In this document: positions 41,498 to 49,390 of the stretch, piece after piece | Layout of the letters: each line of letters opens with the position of its first letter | Position numbering within the stretch: position 1 is the stretch's first letter | NCBI GenBank assembly: GCA_002315325.1 | Contig: DCGU01000054.1 | Location: forward strand, 1 to 64,000 | Direction: 5' to 3' | Length of the DNA stretch: 64,000 nt | Source: Clostridiales bacterium UBA1770 | GTDB taxonomy: Bacteria > Bacillota > Clostridia > Oscillospirales > CAG-272 | The notes under the pieces: model-generated | Told to the model about the DNA's origin: nothing | Database searches by the model: none | Seen by the model: the letters and a program-made list of their open reading frames with translations, nothing else | Translations under genes and position numbers: made by a program

Positions 41498-41854
41498 TTA
41501 ATTCGTTAAATTACTTTTTGACGTGTTAATGGAAGAGACGAGCATGACTCTGATGCTTGCGCAGGCAAAATCAAGTGATTTATACTCTTCCTCGGAAATA
41601 TAATTCGTTTTATGTAATAATTCAAGCCAATAACCTGTTTCGTTTGCTTCTTTCAAGGCAATTTGAAGCTTTGCAACAAAATCTGCTTTTCCGTGGGCAT
41701 ATTGTGCTTCACGGATGTTCGCACCGATGGAGGTACCGCTTCTGCCGATTTGATTGGAGATGACCGATTCGTGTTTTCCTTTCAAGTATTTTACCAAATT
41801 GATAATGGAAACCGCAAAATCCATAGATTGAACAGATAGCTGATCATTACGCAT
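41498..41854 (-). CDS. Four-helix-bundle (23S rRNA intervening-sequence type) protein
   Basis: 118 residues. The family pattern is clear: DFAVSIINLVKYLKG, SNQIGRSGTSIGANIREAQYAHGKADF, LQIALKEANETGYWLELL, and a closing helix. Homologues are encoded in 23S rRNA intervening sequences or stand alone; the DGR accessory Avd is a relative, but no reverse transcriptase is nearby. ATG 41854 has AGAAGGTG upstream. The gene is visibly richer in A+T than its neighbours, which hints at transfer. It lies directly beside the mini-hairpin array downstream of tRNA-Leu, and its -35 overlaps the array edge. Its role is unknown. Confidence 0.85.
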   Translation of the reverse strand: MRNDQLSVQSMDFAVSIINLVKYLKGKHESVISNQIGRSGTSIGANIREAQYAHGKADFVAKLQIALKEANETGYWLELLHKTNYISEEEYKSLDFACASIRVMLVSSINTSKSNLTN

Positions 41855-41879
41855 ACTATGCTCACCTTCTTTCATCTTA

Positions 41880-41908
41880 ATCATAGCAAAATATAACGCT
41901 ATTGTCAA
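41880..41908 (-). promoter_or_regulatory. Promoter of the four-helix-bundle gene
   Basis: Minus-strand TTGACA (41903-41908) and TATGAT (41880-41885) are 17 bp apart. The last two bases of the -35 are the first two bases of the 26-bp repeat of the neighbouring array (41907). Confidence 0.7.
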
Positions 41909-42152
41909 TGAAGACACTCGCTTCGCTCGTTATTCTTTCATTAGCCTATGAAAACAATATTCGAAAGTAATTGCTTCATTAATGAAGACACTCGCTTCGC
42001 TCGTTAATGAAGACGGTGCTGCGCACCTAATGAAGACGTGCTGCGCACTAATGAAGCGAAGTCGCCCTCGTTTCTCCCGTTCTCCCATTATCATTAGCGA
42101 AGCGTCTTCATTTCTTCATTCCTTCATTAGCCCGTAAGGGCGACTTCATTCA
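41907..42152. repeat. Mini-hairpin array next to tRNA-Leu
   Basis: Non-coding stretch built from short palindromes separated by the word AATGAAG or its complement CTTCATT. Clear units: GGTGC-TGC-GCACC (42015-42027), GTGC-TGC-GCAC (42038-42048), GCCC-GTAA-GGGC (42130-42141). A 26-bp unit repeats exactly at 41907-41932 and 41981-42006. In the tRNA's reading direction the spacers read GAATGAAG near the terminator and flip to CTTCATT further on. No coding sequence is credible here. The same design occurs after tRNA-Arg. Confidence 0.75.
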
Positions 42153-42196
42153 CCAAAAAAGCAGGGCAGACCTTTTGGTCTGCCCTGCTTTTTTGG
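42153..42196 (-). terminator. Palindromic terminator fused to the CCA end of tRNA-Leu
   Basis: Bases 42177-42196 pair perfectly with 42153-42172 (20 bp, 4-base loop). The 5' arm on minus begins at the CCA encoded at the tRNA 3' end (42194-42196), and the 3' arm contains TTTTTT. It is both a strong terminator and a structure that would pair the tRNA's own CCA. Confidence 0.85.
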
Positions 42197-42278
42197 TGCG
42201 GGAGAGGGGACTTGAACCCCTATGGTGTTACCCACATGCACCTCAAACATGCGCGTCTGCCGGTTCCGCCACTCCCGC
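42194..42278 (-). tRNA. tRNA-Leu (anticodon GAG)
   Basis: 85 bases including an encoded CCA. The acceptor stem GCGGGAG pairs with CTCCCGC. There is a class II long variable arm (TGGGTAACACCA), the T arm has GGTTCAAGTCC, and the anticodon loop is TTGAGGT in a CATGT/GCATG stem, giving anticodon GAG for CUC/CUU codons. A promoter lies just upstream, and a CCA-embedding terminator directly follows. Confidence 0.96.
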
Positions 42279-42288
42279 AACAAGGAAT

Positions 42289-42316
42289 ATTATACACAAT
42301 TTTTCGTTTTTGTCAA
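42289..42316 (-). promoter_or_regulatory. Promoter of tRNA-Leu
   Basis: Minus-strand TTGACA (42311-42316) and TATAAT (42289-42294) are 16 bp apart, the -10 ending about 10 bases before the tRNA 5' end. It sits directly after the stop of the HAD gene (42326). Confidence 0.85.
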
Positions 42317-42325
42317 GCCGTTTTC

Positions 42326-43066
42326 TTAAAAAAGCAAGGATGCGACCGCTGCGGGAAAGGTACGGAAATCATCCACGCGAATAAAGGGGATATCCGACGT
42401 GAATACTGCCTCGTCGTTGCCGCCCTGCCCGTAATCGTCACCGACGAAAACGACCTCGTCATGGGCATAACCGTGCTCACGGCAATAACGGTCCAGTGCG
42501 TAATATTTATCATAAGGAGCGGGTGCCATATCGAAGGAAGACGAGCCGCCGACGAACACCGTATACTCGGCAAACGTGTTTTTGACGTCGTCGTAGATGG
42601 CGCGGCGGCGGGAACGGTCGGGATCAAAGGCCAGTTTATCGGCAAGGACTGCCTTCGTACCGATGATGGGGAAGGTCACGCAGCCGGACGCGTGGAACTC
42701 CACGCTGTCGCCGGCATAGGTCAAAAAACCGTATTTTTCACGCAAAACCGTGATACGGGCGGCAACGCTGTCGCGGTCCACGGGGGCACTTTCGTCCCGT
42801 ACGGGCACAAGCGTGTCGGTCACGGCATCCCAACGGCCCTCCTGCATACCGTAATTACCGATGATATCCAGGGGGAAACGTTCCATCTGCTCGTGGATGC
42901 GGGCGACGGACCCGGCACCGACCATCAACAGACGATAACGCTGCGCCAAACGGCGCAGCGTTTCTTTGTTTTCGTCCGGCAGGTGCTGCTTATGGTTGGA
43001 CAGCGTACCGTCCAGGTCAAAGGCCATCAGGCGGATTTTGCCGGCATTCTGTTCGCTAAAAATCAT
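42326..43066 (-). CDS. HAD-superfamily phosphatase (class IIB, phosphomannomutase/SPP-like)
   Basis: 246 residues, cytosolic. HAD motif I is MAFDLDGTLSNHK, motif II lies in LLMVGAGSVARIHEQM, and the C-terminal motif is VVFVGDDYGQGGNDEAVF. A cap domain between about 85 and 185 includes FPIIGTKAVLADKLAFDPDRS and FDMAPAPYDKYYALDRY, resembling eukaryotic-type phosphomannomutase and sucrose-phosphatase folds. The substrate is probably a sugar phosphate, but this is inferred from fold only. It starts 8 bases after the GNAT stop and is likely cotranscribed with it. The ribosome-binding site is weak. Confidence 0.85.
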   Translation of the reverse strand: MIFSEQNAGKIRLMAFDLDGTLSNHKQHLPDENKETLRRLAQRYRLLMVGAGSVARIHEQMERFPLDIIGNYGMQEGRWDAVTDTLVPVRDESAPVDRDSVAARITVLREKYGFLTYAGDSVEFHASGCVTFPIIGTKAVLADKLAFDPDRSRRRAIYDDVKNTFAEYTVFVGGSSSFDMAPAPYDKYYALDRYCREHGYAHDEVVFVGDDYGQGGNDEAVFTSDIPFIRVDDFRTFPAAVASLLF

Positions 43067-43074
43067 TTATCCAA

Positions 43075-43653
43075 TCAGTCCTTGTGACGATAGAGCATCT
43101 TATAGGGCGTGGCGTCGTCGTTGAGCATCTGCAAAGAGTCGATGCCGAGTTCATCGATGAGCGCCTGCCAGCGTTCCTCCATACCCGTATCGTATTCCAC
43201 AGGGAGGAAACCGCCGTTGACGTATCCCTTAACGGCCGGTTTACGCCAGTCGTCCGTCGTCAGTTCGATGACTTTCACTTTGCCGGCCAAATGGGTCAGC
43301 ATAATTTCCGTTAAGTACTTGGACAAACCCTTACCGCGGAAATCGGTGCGGATACCCACCATATGCATATCGCCCATACCGTCCTCGGCATGAACAAAGG
43401 CCGTGACCGTGCCGACGTGCTCGCCGTTATAATCAATGAAGAAAACGTCGTTGTACACGTCCAGGCCGCGGCGGCCAAACATACAGCCGTCAAAAGCACC
43501 GACGCCGGCGTCGTCACCGACCAAGCCGTTGCGGCAGCAGTCGAGCCAGCCGATTTTATCCTCTTCGCTTTTATAGTTTACAATGGAATACCCCTCGGGC
43601 AAATCGTAATGCTTAATCGGGGTACCGTCCAGCCAGTACATTTTCAATTGTGC
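43075..43653 (-). CDS. GNAT-family N-acetyltransferase
   Basis: 192 residues. The acetyl-CoA pyrophosphate loop is in MVGIRTDFRGKGLSKYLTEIM, preceded by the beta4 strand FIDYNGEHVGTVTAFVH, and followed by VIELTTDDWRKPAVKGYVNGGF. ATG 43653 has GGAGG 5 bases upstream; the frame is open 20 codons further but without a site. The acceptor substrate is unknown. It forms a two-gene unit with the HAD phosphatase and is followed by tRNA-Leu. Confidence 0.9.
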   Translation of the reverse strand, partial: AQLKMYWLDGTPIKHYDLPEGYSIVNYKSEEDKIGWLDCCRNGLVGDDAGVGAFDGCMFGRRGLDVYNDVFFIDYNGEHVGTVTAFVHAEDGMGDMHMVGIRTDFRGKGLSKYLTEIMLTHLAGKVKVIELTTDDWRKPAVKGYVNGGFLPVEYDTGMEERWQALIDELGIDSLQMLNDDATPYKMLYRHKD

Positions 43654-43683
43654 CATAATAACCTCCATGCCGCCAATGCGGCA

Positions 43684-43713
43684 GTTATACAATAGTATCG
43701 TTTCCCGGTTCAA
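43684..43713 (-). promoter_or_regulatory. Promoter of the GNAT-HAD pair with palindrome over the -35
   Basis: Minus-strand TTGAAC (43708-43713) and TATAAC (43684-43689) are 18 bp apart. The -35 is the exact centre of an inverted repeat, TTCCCG (43702-43707) with CGGGAA (43714-43719), a possible repressor site. Confidence 0.5.
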
Positions 43714-43760
43714 CGGGAACCGTCAACCGTTAATCGTCAATCATTCCATTTTAAAAAAAC

Positions 43761-44591
43761 TTATTCGGCCAAACGGCTCTCGCCCGTGGCGTAATCCAAC
43801 ACGATACCGGGCTGCACGTTGTAGCAGAAAACGTTGAAGCAGATGCCCTCGCCGTTGTCCTCAATGGACCAGCCCTCCATCTGCACGCCGCTTGCCAGCA
43901 GGTTATCCCCCTCGAAAATGGGCGTCACACGGTAGGCGACGTGGTTGCCGGTTTCCTTGACGTAGTCGGCTACCATATTTTCAAAGGTCAGCATACCGCC
44001 CTCGATTTTGCCGTCGTCCGGGTCGGAATCCCCTGTGACGTTGAGATAGCGGGTACCGGTAATCAAATTCAGTTCATTATCCGCCTCGGCCGTGAGCTGC
44101 CAGCCAATGAGATGACAGCGGTTATACAACCAGCCGCCGTCGACAAGGGACGTGTCATACTTCACGTTAATCCAGCCGGACGGTTTTGTTTTCAAGGTAA
44201 AATCGCGCTTTTCCGTCGGCATGGTTTCACGGCAAACGGCAGCGTAGGCGGCCGTACAGCGGCCGAGACTGTCCAGTTCCCCGTAATGCTCCAGGTCAAA
44301 CGCTTCGTAATACGCGACGGTTTTTTCCTCGTCGGTAAATGCGGGTATATTATCATTCAGGACGACACAGGCATAGCCGCTGAAGGCGGGAATATTGCCG
44401 ATATCGACCGATTGCTGTTCCGTACCCTGTTCCTGTCCCTGTTCGTTGGCGCCGAAATCGAACGGCAGTTCCACCAAACCCATTTGGTTCAGGACAAATA
44501 ATACTACCAAAATGAGGACAGCGGCAAGTATCGAACCGACGGAACCCTTTTTAGACGATTTTCTGCGATAAGACGATTTTCCTCTGCTCAT
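43761..44591 (-). CDS. Membrane-anchored DNA/RNA non-specific endonuclease (EndA/Spd-like)
   Basis: 276 residues. A basic cytosolic head (RGKSSYRRKSSKKG) and one membrane helix (about 20-38) lead to an acidic/Gln linker and an outside nuclease domain. The catalytic His is in WLYNRCHLIGWQLTAEADNE, followed by the metal-binding Asn region NLITGTRYLNV and LTFENMVADYVKETGNHVAYRV. This matches extracellular streptococcal-type DNases and DNA-entry nucleases. Roles could be nutrient DNA use, biofilm DNA removal or competence. GGGAGG lies before ATG 44591, which overlaps the previous stop by 4 bases. It is the last gene of the queA operon. Confidence 0.88.
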   Translation of the reverse strand: MSRGKSSYRRKSSKKGSVGSILAAVLILVVLFVLNQMGLVELPFDFGANEQGQEQGTEQQSVDIGNIPAFSGYACVVLNDNIPAFTDEEKTVAYYEAFDLEHYGELDSLGRCTAAYAAVCRETMPTEKRDFTLKTKPSGWINVKYDTSLVDGGWLYNRCHLIGWQLTAEADNELNLITGTRYLNVTGDSDPDDGKIEGGMLTFENMVADYVKETGNHVAYRVTPIFEGDNLLASGVQMEGWSIEDNGEGICFNVFCYNVQPGIVLDYATGESRLAE

Positions 44592-45004
44592 AACGCATAA
44601 ACCTCCCACGTAATTTTATCGTGCGACGTGCCGGGAAAGTTTTCCTTTGACACGGGCTTTTTCCCCTGCAGTTCGTCATCCGGGAATCGCGTATCGGACG
44701 GATAGGCGCGGTTCCACAAAACGACGTGCAATTGTTCGACGTTTTCCCACGGAATCAGGGACGGGTGCCCTTCAAAGAAGCACCACTCTCCCCTGCCCGC
44801 TTTTGTCACGGGCGCTTCATCCGTGCGAACGTCCGCAGGATTATGTTGTACGGCGGCAAACAGTGCCGCCGCAGACGCCGTCATCCACACGGGTGCCCCC
44901 TGTGCCAGCGTCAGCAGTTTTTCATACACGGCGCTGTCGCGGCTTTGCCGCCGCTTGTTGAACAGCATACCGCCGTTTTTATCGAGACATACGACAAGAT
45001 TCAT
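44588..45004 (-). CDS. Conserved protein of unknown function (~140 aa clostridial family)
   Basis: 138 residues, soluble. It opens MNLVVCLDKNGGMLFNKRRQSRD, has a middle WMTASAAALF and GEWCFFEGHPSLIPWENVEQLHVVLWNRAYPSDTRFP, and ends NFPGTSHDKITWEVY. Proteins of this shape occur in many Clostridia and are sometimes labelled ribonuclease Z, which the sequence does not support (no HxHxDH). ATG 45004 overlaps the rluD stop by one base (TAATG), and its own stop overlaps the nuclease gene by 4, so it is tightly coupled to both. Confidence 0.75.
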   Translation of the reverse strand: MNLVVCLDKNGGMLFNKRRQSRDSAVYEKLLTLAQGAPVWMTASAAALFAAVQHNPADVRTDEAPVTKAGRGEWCFFEGHPSLIPWENVEQLHVVLWNRAYPSDTRFPDDELQGKKPVSKENFPGTSHDKITWEVYAL

Positions 45005-45990
45005 TACGCATTTGCCTCCTGTGTCAGAATTTGCAGAATGCGCTGCATATTATCCGGCATCGGCGCCGTAAAATGCATTTGTTCCCCCGTGCGCGGGTGG
45101 GTAAACGTCAGTTCCCCGGCGTGCAGGCATTGTCCGACAAATAATGATTTGTGGGCAGCCTGGAAGGGTGTCCCGTCGCCGCCATACAAAGGATCGCCCA
45201 GCAGCGGGTGGCCCAGATGCGCCATATGCACGCGAATTTGGTGCGTACGGCCCGTTTCCAATTGGCAGCGCAAATACGTATACCGCCCCAAGTGGGCCAA
45301 CACCGTATAATGTGTGACAGCCTCGCGCGCCGTTTTGTCCGATGCGGGCAATACGGCCATTTGCTGCCGTTTGACGGGATGGCGTCCGATGGGCGCGTTG
45401 ACCGTGCCGGCCTCGTCGCGAAAATTGCCGACGGCAACGGCCGCATAGATGCGGTCGATATGATGCCCCTTGAGCTGCGCCGAAAGACCTGCGTGTGCGT
45501 CGTCATTCTTGGCGACGACCAAAAGGCCGCTCGTATCCTTATCGATACGGTGCACGATGCCGGGACGAATGACGCCGCCGACGCAAAGCGACGCAGAACC
45601 GGACAGTTCCCCGCGGCAATGATACAACAGGGCGTTGACCAGCGTGCCGGTTTCGTTGCCGGGCGCGGGGTGCACCACCATGCCGACGGGTTTGTTGACG
45701 ACGAGCAGGTCGCCGTCCTCATAAACGACGTCAAGCGGGATATTCTCCGGCAATGCCGCACAGGAAACGGGTTCCGGTAAAACGACGGTCACCTCGTCGC
45801 CGATATTCATTTTCAGGCTTTTGGCGGCTGCTTTTCGGTTACACAGTACACGACCGCTCTCCACCAGCTTGACGGCTGCAGAACGGCTCATATCGGTCTC
45901 GGCCGCCAAAAAGGCGTCCAGCCGCATACCGACGAGCGTCACCCCGTCAGCGTTCTGTTCCTCCACCGTCAGGTGCAGCGTTTTCTCCAT
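45004..45990 (-). CDS. rluD: RluD-type 23S rRNA pseudouridine synthase
   Basis: 328 residues. An N-terminal S4 domain (RLDAFLAAETDMSRSAAVKLVESGRVLCN) is followed by the RluA/RluD catalytic domain with the nucleophile Asp in GIVHRIDKDTSGLLVVAKND and the RTHQIRVHMAHLGHPLLGDPLYGG block. Such enzymes make pseudouridines in helix 69 of 23S rRNA. It lies directly after lspA, as its homologue does in many Firmicutes. The exact target positions are not provable from sequence. Confidence 0.94.
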   Translation of the reverse strand: MEKTLHLTVEEQNADGVTLVGMRLDAFLAAETDMSRSAAVKLVESGRVLCNRKAAAKSLKMNIGDEVTVVLPEPVSCAALPENIPLDVVYEDGDLLVVNKPVGMVVHPAPGNETGTLVNALLYHCRGELSGSASLCVGGVIRPGIVHRIDKDTSGLLVVAKNDDAHAGLSAQLKGHHIDRIYAAVAVGNFRDEAGTVNAPIGRHPVKRQQMAVLPASDKTAREAVTHYTVLAHLGRYTYLRCQLETGRTHQIRVHMAHLGHPLLGDPLYGGDGTPFQAAHKSLFVGQCLHAGELTFTHPRTGEQMHFTAPMPDNMQRILQILTQEANA

Positions 45991-46002
45991 GTGAATCCCC
46001 CA

Positions 46003-46039
46003 TGCCGCCTCGGCGGCACATAAAAATTAAGCTTCATTC
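46003..46039. repeat. Solitary mini-hairpin unit in the lspA-rluD gap
   Basis: TGCCGCC (46003-46009) and GGCGGCA (46012-46018) form a 7-bp palindrome. The spacer word GCTTCATTC lies 12 bases away (46031-46039). This looks like an isolated or decayed copy of the units found next to the two tRNA genes. Confidence 0.4.
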
Positions 46040-46068
46040 AGCACGTGAACGAGCAGATACGTTGTCCG

Positions 46069-46587
46069 TTACTTCACGCGTGATTCTTTTACGATATCCA
46101 AAATCAAATACAAAAACAAAATACCGGTTCCCACGACGACGGCGGCGTCGGCCACGTTAAAAATCCAGCGCCACAGGTTGGGAAAGGCGCAAAAATCCAA
46201 AAAGTCCACAACGGTACCGTCCCCGAACTTGTCGCCGTAAAACAAACGGTCCACCATATTGGAAATACCGCCGCCCGTAATCAGGGGGAGCGACACACCC
46301 AGCAGTATGGATTTCCCGCGCAGGCGCCACATAGCGACAAACGCGATGACAATCACCACGGTGGAAACGACAAGGAAGACCCAGCGTGCATTTTTCAACA
46401 TACCAAAAGCGGCGCCCGGATTACGAATGTAAGTCAGGCGCAGCACTCCGGGAATCAGGTCAACGGATTCATCAATCGCCATGCGCGCCATTACGGCGCG
46501 CTTGGCGATCTGATCCAAAGCAATCACGGCGGCGATGATGGCCGCGCAGAGAATGCCCCAACGAGTTTCTTTTTTCAATTGTTTCAT
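46069..46587 (-). CDS. lspA: Lipoprotein signal peptidase
   Basis: 172 residues, four membrane segments. It cleaves prolipoprotein signal peptides at the membrane. Family motifs are all present: ALDQIAKRAV, YIRNPGAAFGML, the catalytic Asp in GGISNMVDRLFYG, VVDFLDF, and the second catalytic Asp in FNVADAAVVVG. ATG 46587 lies at the ileS end (TGATAAAATG) with no Shine-Dalgarno sequence, so translation probably depends on ribosomes finishing ileS. Confidence 0.96.
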   Translation of the reverse strand: MKQLKKETRWGILCAAIIAAVIALDQIAKRAVMARMAIDESVDLIPGVLRLTYIRNPGAAFGMLKNARWVFLVVSTVVIVIAFVAMWRLRGKSILLGVSLPLITGGGISNMVDRLFYGDKFGDGTVVDFLDFCAFPNLWRWIFNVADAAVVVGTGILFLYLILDIVKESRVK

Positions 46588-46591
46588 TTTA

Positions 46592-49390
46592 TCACAGCGA
46601 AGCGATGACGGCAGCGCAGCGGTCGCAAAGGAAACCATCCTCTGCCTTTTGTCCTTTTTCCGCATACATCCAGCAGCGGTCGCACTTGCAGCCGTCGGCG
46701 GCTTCTACGACAACGGCCATACCGGACTCGGTCTCGGTGTAGGCACCCTCGGGCGCCTTGCCCTTTTCCAGTTTCACACCGGATACGATGTAAACGGTGG
46801 TCAATTCCTTGGCAAAACCGTTCAAGAGGTCATACTGGGCGTCGTCGGCAGCGTAAATCGTCACCTTGGCGTCCAGAGACTTACCGATTTTCTTATCGGC
46901 GCGCGCCTGCTCCAGCGCCTTCATCACGTCGTCACGCAGGGCAAGCTGTTTGTCCCAATGTGCCGTCAATTCGGGTGCTGCCGTTTTTTCGTCGTAGGCG
47001 GGCAGGTCGTTTAAGAAGACGCTTTCCGTCACGTCGGTGGAAACGTGCGGCATTGCCTGCCAAATTTCCTCGGCCGTGAAGGACAGCAGCGGTGCAATCA
47101 AACGGGTCAGCGAAGACAGCACGTCGTACATGGCGGTCTGTGCGCTGCGGCGGGCAAAGCTGTCGGCCTTTTCGGTGTAAAGACGGTCCTTGGTAATATC
47201 CACGTACAGTTTGGACAAATCGGTCACGCAGAAGTTGCTGACAGCGTGATAAACGGTGTGGAATTCAAAGGCGTCGTACCCCTCGCGGGCAGTCTTTACC
47301 AGGTTATTCATACCGGCCTCAATCCAACGGTCGATTTCAATCATATCGGACAGCGGCACACGGTCGGTCTCGGGATTGAAGTCGTACAGGTCGGCCAACA
47401 GGATGCGGGCGGTGTTACGAATCTTACGGTAAGCATCGGATAACTGGGCAAAAATCGGGTCGGAAACGCGGACGTCGACGTGGTAATCGCAGGAAGCAAC
47501 CCACAGACGAACGATATCGGCGCCGTATTTGTTAATCATATCGGCGGGAGCGATAACGTTACCGAGGGACTTATGCATGGCCTTGCCTTCCCCGTCAACC
47601 GTCCAACCGTGGGTCAGAACAGCGCGGAAAGGTGCGCGGCCGCCGTTGGCACCGATGGCGGTCAGGAGAGAAGACTGGAACCAGCCGCGGTACTGATCGG
47701 CACCCTCCAGATACATATCGGCGGGCCAGGTCAGTTCGTCGCGCTGTTCGCAAACGGCGAAGTGGCTGGAACCGGAGTCAAACCAACCGTCCAGAGTATC
47801 GTTTTCTTTGGTGAACTTTTTGCCGCCGCAGTGCGGGCAAACGGTACCGGCGGGCACCATATCGTTGGCGTCCATTTCATACCAGCAGTTGGAGCCGTGT
47901 GCGGCAAACAAATCGGATACGGCGTTAATGGTGGCGTCATTGCAAACGGGCTTACCGCAATCTGCGCAATAGAATACGGGAATGGGCAGACCCCAGTGAC
48001 GCTGACGGGAAATACACCAGTCGTTGCGTTCGCGCACCATCTGGCAGATACGCTCTTCACCCCAGTCGGGCAGCCAGGTTACGTCCTCGCAGGCGCGGCA
48101 GGCATCGTCCTTGAACGCCTCGACGGAGCAGAACCACTGCGGCGTAGCACGGAAGATAATCGGGTTCTTGCAGCGCCAGCAGTGCGGATACTCGTGCTCG
48201 ATTTTCTCGGAAGCGTACAAAGCGCCGGATTCGCGGAGATCGGCCAAAATCGGCTCGTTGGAGTCGGCATAGAACATACCGGCAAACTTACCGGCGTCGG
48301 CCGTCTGGTAACCGCGGTCATCCACGGGAACGATAATCTCAATGTTGTAATTTTGGCAGGTACGGAAGTCGTCGGCGCCGAAACCGGGAGCGGTATGTAC
48401 GCAGCCGGTACCGCTGTCCATGGTGACGTAGTCGGCATTGACCAGAATGGACTCACGGTCCAGGAAAGGATGCTGTGCCTTCATAAACTCGAAGGACTTA
48501 CCGGGCATCGTCTTGATGACCTCATACTCTTCGACACCGCCGGCACGCATGGTCTTTTCCAAGAGAGCGGCAGCAACGATATAGGTTTCGCCGGATGCGG
48601 TGCGAACGGCAACGTAGTCCTCCACGGGGTTGAGGGCGATGGCAAGGTTGCCGGGCAGCGTCCAGGTCGTAGTGGTCCAAATGATAAAATAGGTCTTATT
48701 CAGGTCGCAGACGTCGGACAAAAGGCCCTTATCGTCGGTGACACGGAATTTGACGTAGATAGAGGTGCAGGCGTCGGTCTGGTACTCGATCTCGGCCTCG
48801 GCCAGGGCGGTTTCGTCCTTGGGGCACCAATATACGGGCTTCATACCTTTGTAGATATAGCCCTTTTTGTAGATTTCACCGAAGACCTTAACCTCACGTG
48901 CCTCGAACTTGGGGTCCATGGTCAGGTAAGGATGTTCCCAGTCGCCGTTTACACCCAAACGGATGAACTGGTCGCGCTGACGGTCAACGTAGCTCTGCGC
49001 ATACTCGTGGCAGCGCGTACGGAATTCGGGGATGGACATTTTTTTGCGGTCCAGCTTATTTTCCTTAATGATGGCGGACTCAATCGGCATACCGTGGTTA
49101 TCCCAACCGGGAACGTAGGGGGCACGGAAACCCGTCATGGACTTATACTTCACGATAAAGTCCTTCAGGATTTTGTTGAGCGCGTGGCCCATATGGATGT
49201 TACCGTTGGAGAAAGGAGGGCCGTCGTGCAGCACGTAGGTGGGTTTGCCGGCAGCGTGCTCCTGCATTTTGTCGTACAGGGAGATCTTCTTCCAGTAATC
49301 GACAGTGAGCGGTTCACGGGTAGGCAGGCCTGCCCGCATGGGGAACTCTGTCTTAGGCAGGTTCAGCGTATTCGAGTAATCTTTGGACAT
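46592..49390 (-). CDS. ileS: Isoleucyl-tRNA synthetase
   Basis: 932 residues, type 1 bacterial IleRS. The HIGH signature is PPFSNGNIHMGHALNK near residue 60. The KMSKS loop reads KAMHKSLGN, keeping Lys and Ser of the active end but replacing the first Lys-Met-Ser. An editing domain (WTTTTWTLPGNLAIALNP, DSGTGCVHTAPGFGADDF) and a C-terminal zinc finger (CKCDRCW ... CDRC) are present. No T-box leader is visible; the gap to ylmH is only 61 bases and the gene is read through from the queA operon. Confidence 0.98.
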   Translation of the reverse strand: MSKDYSNTLNLPKTEFPMRAGLPTREPLTVDYWKKISLYDKMQEHAAGKPTYVLHDGPPFSNGNIHMGHALNKILKDFIVKYKSMTGFRAPYVPGWDNHGMPIESAIIKENKLDRKKMSIPEFRTRCHEYAQSYVDRQRDQFIRLGVNGDWEHPYLTMDPKFEAREVKVFGEIYKKGYIYKGMKPVYWCPKDETALAEAEIEYQTDACTSIYVKFRVTDDKGLLSDVCDLNKTYFIIWTTTTWTLPGNLAIALNPVEDYVAVRTASGETYIVAAALLEKTMRAGGVEEYEVIKTMPGKSFEFMKAQHPFLDRESILVNADYVTMDSGTGCVHTAPGFGADDFRTCQNYNIEIIVPVDDRGYQTADAGKFAGMFYADSNEPILADLRESGALYASEKIEHEYPHCWRCKNPIIFRATPQWFCSVEAFKDDACRACEDVTWLPDWGEERICQMVRERNDWCISRQRHWGLPIPVFYCADCGKPVCNDATINAVSDLFAAHGSNCWYEMDANDMVPAGTVCPHCGGKKFTKENDTLDGWFDSGSSHFAVCEQRDELTWPADMYLEGADQYRGWFQSSLLTAIGANGGRAPFRAVLTHGWTVDGEGKAMHKSLGNVIAPADMINKYGADIVRLWVASCDYHVDVRVSDPIFAQLSDAYRKIRNTARILLADLYDFNPETDRVPLSDMIEIDRWIEAGMNNLVKTAREGYDAFEFHTVYHAVSNFCVTDLSKLYVDITKDRLYTEKADSFARRSAQTAMYDVLSSLTRLIAPLLSFTAEEIWQAMPHVSTDVTESVFLNDLPAYDEKTAAPELTAHWDKQLALRDDVMKALEQARADKKIGKSLDAKVTIYAADDAQYDLLNGFAKELTTVYIVSGVKLEKGKAPEGAYTETESGMAVVVEAADGCKCDRCWMYAEKGQKAEDGFLCDRCAAVIASL

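Noticed and set aside
41498..41854. Diversity-generating retroelement (Avd-like four-helix protein)
   Set aside because: No reverse transcriptase and no template/variable repeat pair in the window; the protein family is wider than Avd.
41907..42152. CRISPR-like array
   Set aside because: Repeats are short and palindromic with no constant 25-40 base repeat or unique spacers of equal length, and no cas genes are present.
41498..42278. Integrated mobile element using tRNA-Leu as attachment site
   Set aside because: No integrase, no duplicated tRNA 3' end and no further foreign genes; only the four-helix gene looks compositionally different.
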